From NCBI RefSeq assembly GCF_030297155.1, contig NZ_AP028068.1:620001-684000 (forward strand): a stretch of DNA of 64,000 bases, written 5' to 3'. The position numbers and the translations under genes were made by a program. The notes below the pieces were generated by a model that did not search any database, was not told the origin of the DNA, and was given only the letters and a program-made list of their open reading frames with translations. This document shows, piece after piece, positions 42,610-51,149 of the stretch. Position 1 is the stretch's first letter; each line of letters starts with the position of its first letter. The stretch comes from Vibrio sp. FE10 (GTDB lineage Bacteria > Pseudomonadota > Gammaproteobacteria > Enterobacterales > Vibrionaceae).

Positions 42610-44066
42610 GCGACATTCTATGGATAAGACGAGATCTGCGGGTTCACGATAACCCAGCGCTCGTCTCTGCGGTTGAAAACGGCGTCTCTCTCGCCGTTTT
42701 TATTTCAACCCCGCAGCAATGGCAACAACATCACCTTGCACCGATAAAAGCGGACTTCATCTATCGCCACCTAAAACAGTTCGAATCACAACTCGCTGAA
42801 TTCGGTATCACTCTTCTGCATCTCAAAGCCACGGATTTTAACGATCAAGCCACCCAGCTCATCGACTTATGCAAACAGAGCGATGCGACATGTGTGTACG
42901 CCAATTCAGAGCCGGAAGTGGATGAGCAGTTAAGAGACAAACGCTTAATCGCAAGCGGCATCAAACTGAAGATAACCGACTGCGATACGATTCTGCCATT
43001 AGGTAGCGTGCTGAATAAACAAGGCGAGATGTTCAAGGTTTTCACGCCTTTCAAAAACGCATGGTTAAAAGAAGTTCAAGCGAAAGGCATTATTTGCAGC
43101 CACGCTCCGGAGCATTCAACAGGATCAGCGCAAGCAGGTTCATCTGAAACAGATTCGCCTCAGAACCTATCACCTCAGAATCCATCACCACTGAATCAAT
43201 CGTTAAGTGGTTTTTCTGGCGAGTACGATTTCGACTTTCCGCGTACCGATTCAGAGCGTTGGCCACTAAGCCAAGACGTCCTTGAGAGCGTGATCCCCAA
43301 TTTCTTAGCCAATAAAGTTAACGACTATTCTCGCCTTAGAGATATTCCATCGGTGAAGGGGACTTCTGGTCTTTCGCCGTACTTGGCTATTGGTGCAGTC
43401 AGCCCTCGTTGGTTAGCGATTCAATTGATTCAGCAACAGCCTGACTTGTTATTTGATACTCAGTTGCCAGCCTTTTCTTGGCTTAATGAATTGATTTGGC
43501 GAGATTTTTATAAGCATTTGATGTTCCATCATCCTAAACTGGTTAAAGGTGCTAACTTTCAACAAAAGTACAATGGCTTAGATTGGTATCACGACAACCC
43601 TAGCTTCAAGGCGTGGTGCGAAGGCAAAACAGGTTACCCTTTGGTTGATGCAGCCATGCGTCAATTGGTTGAGACAGGCTGGATGCACAACAGGCTCAGA
43701 ATGGTGGTGGCAAGCTTCCTGACCAAACACCTGTTGATTGAATGGCGCTGGGGCGAACGCTTCTTTATGTCGCACCTTATCGATGGTGATTTCAGCGCGA
43801 ATAATGGCGGTTGGCAGTGGGCTTCGAGTACGGGTTGTGACGCTCAACCTTACTTCCGAATTTTCAATCCAATCACCCAGAGTGAAAAGTTTGATCCGAA
43901 AGGAATTTTTATTCGTAAGTACATTCCAGAGCTGCAAAATATTCCTGACAAGCATGTGCATTTTCCACATGATTACATTGCAAAAAATGGAATTAACAGC
44001 GAATACTGGCAACCCATCGTTGAACACAAAGAAGCACGATTGAGAGCCTTAGCCTTTTTCAAATAA
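42606..44066 (+). CDS. phrB: Class I deoxyribodipyrimidine photolyase
   Basis: A 486-residue flavoenzyme that repairs cyclobutane pyrimidine dimers with blue light. The N-terminal antenna domain starts SDILWIRRDLRVHDNPAL. The FAD-binding helical domain has WRDFYKHLMFHHPKLVKG, TGYPLVDAAMRQLVETGWMHNRLRM and DGDFSANNGGWQWASSTGCDAQPYFRIFNP. The start is TTG within the upstream stop (TTGA overlap). An inserted Ser/Pro/Gln linker (about 177-200, repeated SPQN-like units) separates the domains and is longer than in E. coli PhrB. Placement behind ChrR fits photo-oxidative induction. Confidence 0.95.
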   Translation: MSDILWIRRDLRVHDNPALVSAVENGVSLAVFISTPQQWQQHHLAPIKADFIYRHLKQFESQLAEFGITLLHLKATDFNDQATQLIDLCKQSDATCVYANSEPEVDEQLRDKRLIASGIKLKITDCDTILPLGSVLNKQGEMFKVFTPFKNAWLKEVQAKGIICSHAPEHSTGSAQAGSSETDSPQNLSPQNPSPLNQSLSGFSGEYDFDFPRTDSERWPLSQDVLESVIPNFLANKVNDYSRLRDIPSVKGTSGLSPYLAIGAVSPRWLAIQLIQQQPDLLFDTQLPAFSWLNELIWRDFYKHLMFHHPKLVKGANFQQKYNGLDWYHDNPSFKAWCEGKTGYPLVDAAMRQLVETGWMHNRLRMVVASFLTKHLLIEWRWGERFFMSHLIDGDFSANNGGWQWASSTGCDAQPYFRIFNPITQSEKFDPKGIFIRKYIPELQNIPDKHVHFPHDYIAKNGINSEYWQPIVEHKEARLRALAFFK

Positions 44067-44080
44067 TTAGAGTGAATATT

Positions 44081-44512
44081 ATGGATAACTCTCTATGGCT
44101 TGATAACTTTCTCAACATGTATCGAGAGCTCGGAACCGACAATTTCGACGTGCTAAAGACGGTTTATCACCCTGATATCGAATTCCAAGACCCACTGCAT
44201 CATGTCAGTGGGATTGTCGCGTTAACGCATTACTTCGAGAACATCTACACACAAGTCACTAGCTGTTACTTCCACATCGAACACACCTTTGAAGTGAAAG
44301 ATGAAGCATCCGTTTATTGGACAATGCAATTCGCTCACAAGCAACTCAACGGACAAAAGCCGATTGAAGTTCAAGGGCACAGTCATATTAAAATGTTGGA
44401 CAACCAAGTGGTTTATCATCGCGATTATCTGGATGTGGGTTCGATGTTGTACGAGCACATTCCAGTATTAGGTTGCGCGATCAAATCCATTAAAAAAAGA
44501 GCGAGCCGATAA
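44081..44512 (+). CDS. NTF2/SnoaL-like protein
   Basis: A 143-residue NTF2-fold protein (SnoaL-like cavity). Typical parts are WLDNFLNMYRELGTDNFDVLKTVYHPDIEFQDPLHHVSG and the sheet YWTMQFAHKQLNG with a late YHRDYLDVGSMLYE. The fold binds or isomerises small hydrophobic molecules; no catalytic set is clear. The ATG at 44081 is chosen over an in-frame GTG at 44072 because GAG lies eight bases upstream. Its stop overlaps the SDR start (TAATG). It belongs to the ChrR-linked operon. Confidence 0.88.
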   Translation: MDNSLWLDNFLNMYRELGTDNFDVLKTVYHPDIEFQDPLHHVSGIVALTHYFENIYTQVTSCYFHIEHTFEVKDEASVYWTMQFAHKQLNGQKPIEVQGHSHIKMLDNQVVYHRDYLDVGSMLYEHIPVLGCAIKSIKKRASR

Positions 44513-45243
44513 TGCGTATTATGATCACAGGCGCGACCTCAGGTATCGGCCAATCACTCACTATAGATTATGCTCAACAAGGACATCAAGTGATTGCTTG
44601 CGGCCGTAACCAAGACAAGCTACAAGCCTTAGTTGATTCTCACGAGACAGACTTATCGCACTCGTCAATTGACCCACTCTGTTTTGATTTGACCGATTAC
44701 CACAATTTCCCCGAGCTTGACGAAGATAAGCCGCTCGACCTCCTGATCTTGAACGCAGGTGATTGTGAATACATTGATGATCCTGTCAATTTCGATGCAG
44801 AGTTGTTCGAGCGCGTCATCAACATCAATCTCATTTCAATTGGCTACGCCCTTAAAGCTTGGTTAAAAAACATCAAGCCCGGCGGACGCTTGGTTTTGGT
44901 AAGTTCAAGCGCGAGCTTTTTACCACTGCCAAGAGCTGAAGCTTACGGCGCTTCAAAAGCCGCTCTCACCTACTTGGGTAGAACACTGTCAGTGGATCTC
45001 GCCGAGCACAACATTCATGTCTCAATTGTGCACCCGGGCTTTGTTGAAACACCATTAACCGAGCGAAACTCCTTCGCTATGCCTATGATTATTAGTAGCG
45101 AGGCAGCCACTCAACGAATCGTAAATGGTATTGCTCAAGGAAAGAGCGAGATCGATTTCCCAAGACGATTCATATTAATAATGAAATTACTAAGAATGCT
45201 ACCGACTCCAGTTTGGCAAAAACTCGCTTCAAGGATGGTATAA
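44512..45243 (+). CDS. Short-chain dehydrogenase in the ChrR-linked operon
   Basis: A 243-residue SDR. The cofactor motif is TGATSGIGQSL (about 5-15), NAG lies at about 82-84 (LLILNAGD), and the catalytic Ser, Tyr and Lys appear in LVSSSASF and YGASKAAL. The C-terminal end is hydrophobic (FILIMKLLRMLPTPVWQKL), suggesting membrane contact and a lipid substrate. The reaction is not known. It is translationally coupled to the NTF2-like gene and two bases before the FAD oxidoreductase. Confidence 0.92.
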   Translation: MRIMITGATSGIGQSLTIDYAQQGHQVIACGRNQDKLQALVDSHETDLSHSSIDPLCFDLTDYHNFPELDEDKPLDLLILNAGDCEYIDDPVNFDAELFERVININLISIGYALKAWLKNIKPGGRLVLVSSSASFLPLPRAEAYGASKAALTYLGRTLSVDLAEHNIHVSIVHPGFVETPLTERNSFAMPMIISSEAATQRIVNGIAQGKSEIDFPRRFILIMKLLRMLPTPVWQKLASRMV

Positions 45244-45245
45244 CA

Positions 45246-46517
45246 ATGAAAAAAATCGCCATTATAGGTTCAGGCATCTCTGGACTGACTTGCGCACATG
45301 TATTAGATAAGCACCACGACGTTACGGTATTCGAGAAAAATGACTACGTCGGCGGGCACACTGCTACGGTTGATATAGAACACCGAGGCACGGCGTTTTC
45401 AATTGATACTGGCTTCATCGTTTTCAACGACAGAACCTACCCAAACTTCAACAAACTGCTTGAGCAACTCGGTGTAGAAAGGCAACCCACCGAAATGAGC
45501 TTCAGCGTACACAACACCACGACTAAATTCGAATACAACGGCCACAGCATTAATTCTCTGTTTGCTCAACGAAGCAATATCTTCAAACCCCAGTTCTGGT
45601 CTTTGGTTTCTGACATTCTTAAGTTCAACAAATTGTGTAAAGCACAATTCGAAAGCAATGTGTTTACACCTGACGTTACCCTTGGCAGTTTCTTGCGTGA
45701 TAACCAGTTTTCTGACTTCTTTAGCCAGCACTACATTCTGCCGATGGGTGCCGCTATTTGGTCGACAAGCTTAGAAGAGATGGAAGAGTTCGAACTTAAA
45801 TTCTTTATTCAGTTTTTCTACAATCACGGCCTGTTAGACATTGCCAATCGTCCCCAGTGGTATGTGATTCCTAAGGGTTCGCGCTCGTACGTTGAGATCA
45901 TCCTTTCATGCTTAAATAAACCAGTCGCGTTAAACACCTCGATTAAACAAGTCATTCGTCAAGAGTCAGGCATTACCATTGAATTCGAAGACGGCGCTAC
46001 ACAAAGCTTCGACGAAGTGATTTTTGCGTGTCACTCAGACCAAGCCCTGCGTTTGCTGGGCGACGCGACAGAGCAAGAACAACAAGTGTTAGGGGAGATC
46101 CCTTACAGCCGAAATGAGGTGGTTCTGCACACGGATACCAACCTGTTACCCGACCGTAAACTGGCGTGGGCAAGCTGGAACTACATGTTAGATGGCAATA
46201 GCCAAAGACCAGCCTGTGTCACTTACAACATGAACATTCTGCAGGGCATTGAAAGCCAAGACACCTTCTGCGTAACCCTAAACCAAAGTGACGCGATAGC
46301 GCCTGAGAAAATCATTCGCAGCTTCGTTTATCATCACCCGGTACTTAACTCGAACACGGTAGAAGCCCAGCATAAGCGCGAGCAAATCTGCGGCAAAAAC
46401 AACACCCACTTTGCAGGTGCTTATTGGTACAACGGATTTCATGAAGACGGTGTTCACAGTGCACTCGATGTCACGAAGCGCTTTGGCTTAGATTTGAGCA
46501 CGAGTTCAGTACGATGA
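45246..46517 (+). CDS. FAD-dependent oxidoreductase (amine oxidase/desaturase-like)
   Basis: A 423-residue flavoprotein. The Rossmann motif MKKIAIIGSGISGLTCAHVL and the adjacent EKNDYVGGHTATVDIE place it in the NAD(P)-binding, amine-oxidase-like family that includes carotenoid and fatty-acyl desaturases. FAIDTGF-like IDTGFIVFN and a late HFAGAYWYNGFHEDGVHSA close the FAD site. The start at 45246 has AAGGA upstream; an earlier frame overlaps the SDR. With DUF1365 and a CFA-like enzyme it forms a conserved trio also known in the ChrR regulon of Rhodobacter, where related proteins act in furan fatty acid synthesis. Confidence 0.9.
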   Translation: MKKIAIIGSGISGLTCAHVLDKHHDVTVFEKNDYVGGHTATVDIEHRGTAFSIDTGFIVFNDRTYPNFNKLLEQLGVERQPTEMSFSVHNTTTKFEYNGHSINSLFAQRSNIFKPQFWSLVSDILKFNKLCKAQFESNVFTPDVTLGSFLRDNQFSDFFSQHYILPMGAAIWSTSLEEMEEFELKFFIQFFYNHGLLDIANRPQWYVIPKGSRSYVEIILSCLNKPVALNTSIKQVIRQESGITIEFEDGATQSFDEVIFACHSDQALRLLGDATEQEQQVLGEIPYSRNEVVLHTDTNLLPDRKLAWASWNYMLDGNSQRPACVTYNMNILQGIESQDTFCVTLNQSDAIAPEKIIRSFVYHHPVLNSNTVEAQHKREQICGKNNTHFAGAYWYNGFHEDGVHSALDVTKRFGLDLSTSSVR

Positions 46518-47329
46518 ACACTCACACCATGACATCCGACATGGAGATCGCATCAGAAAAGAGTGAAGAACTCAGCGGCATTTACTGGGGCAACGTACGC
46601 CACCGCCGCTTTGGCGATATTACTCATGAATTCAGCTACCAGTTATACATGATGGGGTTGGATCTCGATGAAATCCCTCAAACAACAACTCGCAGCCGTT
46701 TGTTCGGTACTCAATGGTATAACCCGATTCGCTTTGTCGAATCGGATTATCTCGCTGAAAAAAAAGAAAATGTCACAACTGATGAACCTAAAACACTAAA
46801 GCAACGTATAGCTTCCAAAGTACAACAACTTGGTGGCGATTGGGCGGTAGAAAACCGCGTCACAATGTTGGCTCAGTGTCGTTGTTTAGGGATTTATTTC
46901 AGCCCAATCAACTGTTTTTTCTGTTACGACGAGACTGGTGATTGTCGCTACATGTTGGCCGAAGTGAGTAACACGCCATGGCGAGAAAGACACTATTATC
47001 TCATCGACATGCAAAAAGAATTGAAAGTAAAAAAAGAGTTTCACGTTTCGCCGTTCATGGATTTAGACATGAACTACTTGTGGAAAATAAAACCACCAAC
47101 GAAACGGACGTTAGTACACATCGAGAGTCATCGTAGCGACAAGATTTTTGATGCCACACTAGCACTCTCAAAGCAGTCGGTAACAAAAGCAAACATTAGG
47201 AAAACGGTACTGCGGATCCCAGCAATGACAATCAAGGTTGTAATGGGTATCTACTTTCAGGCTCTCAAATTATTTCTGAAAAAAGTACCGTTTGTGGCGC
47301 ATCCAGATTCAGCGTCTAAAACGCCTTAA
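46514..47329 (+). CDS. DUF1365 family protein
   Basis: A 271-residue protein of the DUF1365 family, recognised by SGIYWGNVRHRRFGDITHEFSYQLYMMGLDLDE near the N-terminus, INCFFCYDETGDCRYMLAEVSNTPWRERHYYL (about 135-166) and FHVSPFMDLDMNYLWKI. It starts in ATGA overlap with the FAD gene, so the two proteins are probably made in step. The family is nearly always next to this flavoprotein and a CFA-like methyltransferase, implying a shared lipid substrate. No catalytic role is established. The region 46760-46800 is Lys/Glu-rich and looks like an insertion. Confidence 0.9.
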   Translation: MNTHTMTSDMEIASEKSEELSGIYWGNVRHRRFGDITHEFSYQLYMMGLDLDEIPQTTTRSRLFGTQWYNPIRFVESDYLAEKKENVTTDEPKTLKQRIASKVQQLGGDWAVENRVTMLAQCRCLGIYFSPINCFFCYDETGDCRYMLAEVSNTPWRERHYYLIDMQKELKVKKEFHVSPFMDLDMNYLWKIKPPTKRTLVHIESHRSDKIFDATLALSKQSVTKANIRKTVLRIPAMTIKVVMGIYFQALKLFLKKVPFVAHPDSASKTP

Positions 47330-47429
47330 AGATGTCTAAATTGAAGGCTTGGGTAAGCTTAACGAGATAAGCAGTTCTAGCCCTAAGTCAGTAAAACTAA
47401 ATTTAAAACAATTTCTCAGCGAGGTTTCC

Positions 47430-48710
47430 ATGGAACAGCTTGCCAAACAAAACAACAACGTAGAACAACAAGCTAAAGCCGTTGCTGTTTCAAGCAACTG
47501 CAAATATCGAGCTCTGATTTTCAAGGTTCTAGAACGTCTGCAATTCGCAAAACTCGAAGTGATAGAACGAGACCAACATTCGGTGTTTGGAGACAGAGAA
47601 GCGACCTTAAGCGCTCAAATCGTTATCCATGACGCGAGCTTTTACCGAGATGTGGTGATGAGCGGCAGTATTGGGGCATCTGAAGCCTACATTGATGGTA
47701 AATGGACCAGCCCCGACCTCACTCGCGTCATTCAAATCATGGCGCGAAACCAAGCTCAACTGGATGAATTGGACGACAAAACACAGTGGATTTCTAAATT
47801 CAAAAACCTACTTCTTCGTCGTAAAAATTCCAACACCGAACAAGGCTCTAAAAGAAACATTCTTGCCCATTACGACATCGGTAACGAGTTGTATGAACGC
47901 TTTCTTGATTGCTCAATGCTGTACTCATCGGCTATCTACAGTGAAGACGCATTGACTCTGTCGAAAGCACAGCAGAACAAGATGAAAACCATCTGTGAAC
48001 GCTTAGAGCTTTCAGAATCGGACAGCGTAGTTGAAATCGGTACTGGTTGGGGCGGTTTAGCGATATTCATGGCACAGCACTACGGGTGCCACGTTACTAC
48101 CACGACCATTTCAGATGCCCAGCACGAACTGGCAGAACAGCGAGTCAAAGCGCTTGGTTTAACCGACAAGATCACTCTGCTTAAAGAAGATTACCGAAAC
48201 CTGTCAGGCCAATACGACAAGTTGGTGTCTATCGAGATGATAGAAGCGGTTGGGCATGAATATCTGCAAACTTTCTTCGAGAAGTGCTCTTCTCTGTTGA
48301 AGCCTTCAGGAAAAATGCTGATTCAAGCGATTACCATTGCCGACAGCCGTTATGATAAATACCGTAAAGGCGTCGACTTTATTCAGAAGTACATCTTCCC
48401 CGGTGGTTGTTTACCTTCGGTAGCCGTGATGACTCAACACCTCGCCACCAGCACAGACCTTGTGGTTCAAGAAATCGATGACATTGGGCTGCACTATGCT
48501 CGCACACTTAACGACTGGAACGTTGCCTTTGAAAACAGTTGGGAAGAGCTCGAAGCATTGGGCTATTCAGAAGAGTTTAAACGCCTTTGGGTCTTCTACT
48601 TCTGTTACTGCGAAGGGGCATTCCTAGAGCGCGTGATCAGCACTCATCACCTTGTCGCAAGAAAACCTCGTTACTTTGGAGCAAAAGATGAAACGGTTTT
48701 GGATTATTAA
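47430..48710 (+). CDS. cfa: Cyclopropane-fatty-acid-synthase-like SAM methyltransferase
   Basis: A 426-residue methyltransferase acting on unsaturated membrane acyl chains. The SAM motif is VVEIGTGWGGLAIF (GTGWGG at 204-209). Catalytic Glu272 and Tyr356 match E. coli Cfa Glu239 and Tyr317. Ser167 replaces Cys139 (YSSAI versus YSCAY) and Gln299 replaces His266 (LIQAI versus LLHTI). The QAITI-type block is typical of CFA-like paralogues that may transfer a methyl without ring closure, as in Rhodobacter UfaM. The ATG at 47430 has GAGG five bases before; a TTG frame 81 bases upstream is less likely. A 100-bp gap precedes it. Confidence 0.9.
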   Translation: MEQLAKQNNNVEQQAKAVAVSSNCKYRALIFKVLERLQFAKLEVIERDQHSVFGDREATLSAQIVIHDASFYRDVVMSGSIGASEAYIDGKWTSPDLTRVIQIMARNQAQLDELDDKTQWISKFKNLLLRRKNSNTEQGSKRNILAHYDIGNELYERFLDCSMLYSSAIYSEDALTLSKAQQNKMKTICERLELSESDSVVEIGTGWGGLAIFMAQHYGCHVTTTTISDAQHELAEQRVKALGLTDKITLLKEDYRNLSGQYDKLVSIEMIEAVGHEYLQTFFEKCSSLLKPSGKMLIQAITIADSRYDKYRKGVDFIQKYIFPGGCLPSVAVMTQHLATSTDLVVQEIDDIGLHYARTLNDWNVAFENSWEELEALGYSEEFKRLWVFYFCYCEGAFLERVISTHHLVARKPRYFGAKDETVLDY

Positions 48711-49209
48711 TCTCGTTCTGTTTCAAGCGACCTGGGTTTGCAGCGCGTTCTTTACCGCGCAAGCCCCGTTCGTTACTCCACTGTTCGTGATTATCCATTT
48801 CCTTCTTTCTCCGACTCGCAATAGCGATCTCAAAATCCTCTGTTTGTTACCTTTGGGTCTACTGCTCGATAGCTTGATGCTGCATTTTGGCGTGTTCGCT
48901 GTTGATCCTGATATCGCCAATCAAACCATATTCCCAGTGTGGCTTGTCTGCCTGTGGATCATGTTTTTAATCAGCTTCAATCACAGCCTAAATTGGCTTT
49001 TAAAATGCTCGAAAGTGATCTTGTTTGTCATAGGGTTCGTAGCAGGTACTAGTAGTTATTGGGGAGGCATCAAAGCAGGCGCCCTTCTTACTACTTGGCC
49101 AGATGCATCGGTGTTAGCTGCCCTTGCAATAAGTTGGGGGATTTTGTTGCCCTTACTGGTGGCCGCCTACTCCAACTTAGTACAACCTAAAATGGCAACA
49201 ACGAGGTGA
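48688..49209 (+). CDS. DUF2878 family membrane protein
   Basis: A 173-residue inner-membrane protein with about five hydrophobic segments. FWIINLVLFQATWVCSAFF at the N-terminus and LLPLGLLLDSLMLHFGVF (about 55-72) match DUF2878. The family is unknown but repeatedly neighbours CFA-like genes. The start at 48688 has GGAG six bases upstream and lies 23 bases inside the preceding gene, indicating coupling. Confidence 0.87.
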   Translation: MKRFWIINLVLFQATWVCSAFFTAQAPFVTPLFVIIHFLLSPTRNSDLKILCLLPLGLLLDSLMLHFGVFAVDPDIANQTIFPVWLVCLWIMFLISFNHSLNWLLKCSKVILFVIGFVAGTSSYWGGIKAGALLTTWPDASVLAALAISWGILLPLLVAAYSNLVQPKMATTR

Positions 49210-49212
49210 CTT

Positions 49213-49836
49213 ATGGCTTTTCCACGCAACCCGGCGCAAGCGTTCAAACCTGAGAGCGACAGCAGTCGCGCACGCACGCATTCAAACGATCGTACGCAAA
49301 CAAGCTTTCATATCCAAGCTAGCAAGCAAAGAACGAACAAACTTTTCAGCTTTATCACCCTATCCCTAATTTTTGCTGCACTCCTGTTCACCGGCAATGC
49401 GAAAGCTTCTGCCGTCGATGATCTCAACAAGCGCGGTCAAGGCGAAATGAGTTACCTATTTTGGACTCTCTACTCTGCGGAGTTCTACACCACGCCAACC
49501 AACTCTGAGCGCGCACTCAAGCTTGAGTATTACCGTTCTATCGATAGCAAAGACTTGGTGGATGCGACCAAAGATCAATGGAACAAGCTTGGTTATTCTA
49601 AAAACAACATCCAACGTTGGTTGAAACCTTTGTATGCGATGTGGCCTAACGTTGAAGAGGGAAGCACTCTCACTATTCGTGTTGCTGAAGACAACGTGAG
49701 CCGTTTTTATTTCGACGAACAACCCATCGGCATCATTCAAGACAAACAGTTTGGTGAAGCCTTTTTAGCCATTTGGTTATCGGAAAACACATCCGAGCCC
49801 GGCCTACGCAAACAACTACTAGGTTTAAATAAATGA
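49213..49836 (+). CDS. Chalcone isomerase-like exported protein
   Basis: A 207-residue protein with a late hydrophobic signal (about 43-65, SFITLSLIFAALLFTGNAKAS) after an unusually long polar N-region of about 42 residues. The mature part matches chalcone-isomerase-like proteins of bacteria (GEMSYLFWTLYSAEFYTT, YYRSIDSKDLVDATKDQWNKLGY, FGEAFLAIWLSE). These are thought to bind fatty acids, not flavonoids. GAGGTGA precedes the ATG. Its stop overlaps the DUF3833 start by four bases. Confidence 0.85.
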   Translation: MAFPRNPAQAFKPESDSSRARTHSNDRTQTSFHIQASKQRTNKLFSFITLSLIFAALLFTGNAKASAVDDLNKRGQGEMSYLFWTLYSAEFYTTPTNSERALKLEYYRSIDSKDLVDATKDQWNKLGYSKNNIQRWLKPLYAMWPNVEEGSTLTIRVAEDNVSRFYFDEQPIGIIQDKQFGEAFLAIWLSENTSEPGLRKQLLGLNK

Positions 49837-50375
49837 GTTCAAAAACAACAATAATAAAAGTCGCTCTAGCACTGCTTTCTCTCACTTGGCTGGCGGGTTG
49901 TGGCTCTGCCAATTTAGAGAACCACGTAGACACCACCCCAGAGCTGAAATTGGAAAGCTTTTTTGATGGTGAACTGATGGCCTACGGCATGGTGCTTGAC
50001 CGCTCTGGTAACCTATTGCGCCGCTTTGACGCCAAGCTTATTGCCACTTGGGACGGTAACAAGGGAGAAATCAAAGAGTGGTTTACGTTTGCAGATGGTG
50101 AGCGGTCCACTCGGGTTTGGAACCTGATAAAAACCGGTGACAACACCTACACAGGAACGGCCAACGATGTGATTGGTACCGCTTATGGTGAAACTCAAGG
50201 CTCGGCTCTGTATTGGAAATACGACCTAGAAATCGAAGTGGATGGCAGCACTTATGAAGTGGTGTTGGATGACTGGATGTTCTTGATGGACGACAAACGC
50301 TTGTTCAACAAAACCGAGATGTCGAAGTTCGGCTTTAAAGTCGGTGAAGTGATCTTATACATCGAGAAAATCTGA
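49833..50375 (+). CDS. DUF3833 lipoprotein
   Basis: A 180-residue lipoprotein: signal with lipobox LAGC (Cys23 region, SLTWLAGCGSANLE). The mature DUF3833 domain has LESFFDGELMAYGMVLDRSGNLLRRFDAKLIATWDG and YEVVLDDWMFLMDDKRLFNKTEMSKFGFKVGEV. It resembles lipocalin-like barrels and may carry lipids between membranes. It is the last gene of the ChrR-linked operon, before the only strong terminator of the block (50469). Confidence 0.9.
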   Translation: MSSKTTIIKVALALLSLTWLAGCGSANLENHVDTTPELKLESFFDGELMAYGMVLDRSGNLLRRFDAKLIATWDGNKGEIKEWFTFADGERSTRVWNLIKTGDNTYTGTANDVIGTAYGETQGSALYWKYDLEIEVDGSTYEVVLDDWMFLMDDKRLFNKTEMSKFGFKVGEVILYIEKI

Positions 50376-50468
50376 TTGAGAGAGTCTTAGTTTGACCTTG
50401 TCTTGTTGGCGCTTCTTTTCATCCCACACCAGCTCTAGGTTCACAAGACAACCGCAGTTCGCAACAAT

Positions 50469-50504
50469 ACAGCCCACAACGTGAAATTGTGGGCTGTTTT
50501 GTTT
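50469..50504 (+). terminator. Terminator of the ChrR-linked operon
   Basis: An 11-bp stem ACAGCCCACAA/TTGTGGGCTGT with a 7-base loop is followed by TTTGTTT. The rest of the 310-bp gap to 50686 holds no supported gene. Confidence 0.88.
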
Positions 50505-50685
50505 AATCCCTCGAATAGCGTATCTGCAAGCTCACCCCTCTGTGCTAAGATGCGCCACCAGCATACAAATGGGCTAAACTCAGTTGAGCGAACGAGATAC
50601 ACAGTTCCACCAATTAAGAGCACTTCCCCATTGGTTTCGCTAAGCGTAGATTCCCTACCATGATTAATTGAAAAGGCTTTAAAGC

Positions 50686-50949
50686 ATGAGCAAGTTGACC
50701 TCAGCGGAGCGTAAAGCTCGCGACAATGAACGTTTCTCACAACGTGTAAACGACCGCAGAGAAAAAGGCGAAGACGTAGTTGCTTACGCACTGACCAACA
50801 AGAAAGCTGTAAAATTCCTGACTAAGTCGGAAAAGAAACGCTTCAATGAAGCAAAAGTCATTCGCCAAGAAGAACAGCGAGTGAAAGATCAAGAAGAGCT
50901 CAACAGAATCGAAGACTCATTCACGACCAAACAGTTCGACGACGAGTAA
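50686..50949 (+). CDS. Small highly charged protein, unknown function
   Basis: An 87-residue protein almost entirely helical and charged (TSAERKARDNERFSQRVNDRREKGED, KSEKKRFNEAKVIRQEEQRVKDQEELNRIED). A short hydrophobic patch (VVAYALTNKKAVKFL) interrupts two coiled-coil-like stretches. AAAAGG lies nine bases before the ATG and a terminator follows, so it appears to be a real monocistronic gene. I recognise no family; such profiles occur in ribosome- or RNA-binding proteins. Confidence 0.75.
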   Translation: MSKLTSAERKARDNERFSQRVNDRREKGEDVVAYALTNKKAVKFLTKSEKKRFNEAKVIRQEEQRVKDQEELNRIEDSFTTKQFDDE

Positions 50950-50963
50950 TCTGATTTCAAAAT

Positions 50964-50987
50964 CGCTGGCCCTGTGCCGGCGTTTTT
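50964..50987 (+). terminator. Terminator after the charged protein gene
   Basis: CGCTGGC pairs with GCCGGCG (one T-G pair) around a 5-base loop, followed by TTTTT. Confidence 0.85.
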
Positions 50988-51149
50988 ACTTTTTAGCTCT
51001 CCTTCTTTTTCCCTCCCTACTTACGTCACGTTCTCAATCCTCTGTTCTATCGTTCTAACTCATGGATCTTTGCATCTTGGTCTTAGATCTCAGCAAACAG
51101 GCATTCAAAGCCTTACTATCTCGATTCAATTCAACAATTCCGAGTCCCC

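Noticed and set aside
43578..44043. Antisense frames within the photolyase gene
   Set aside because: They are shadows of a highly conserved coding sequence, without ribosome-binding sites or domains.
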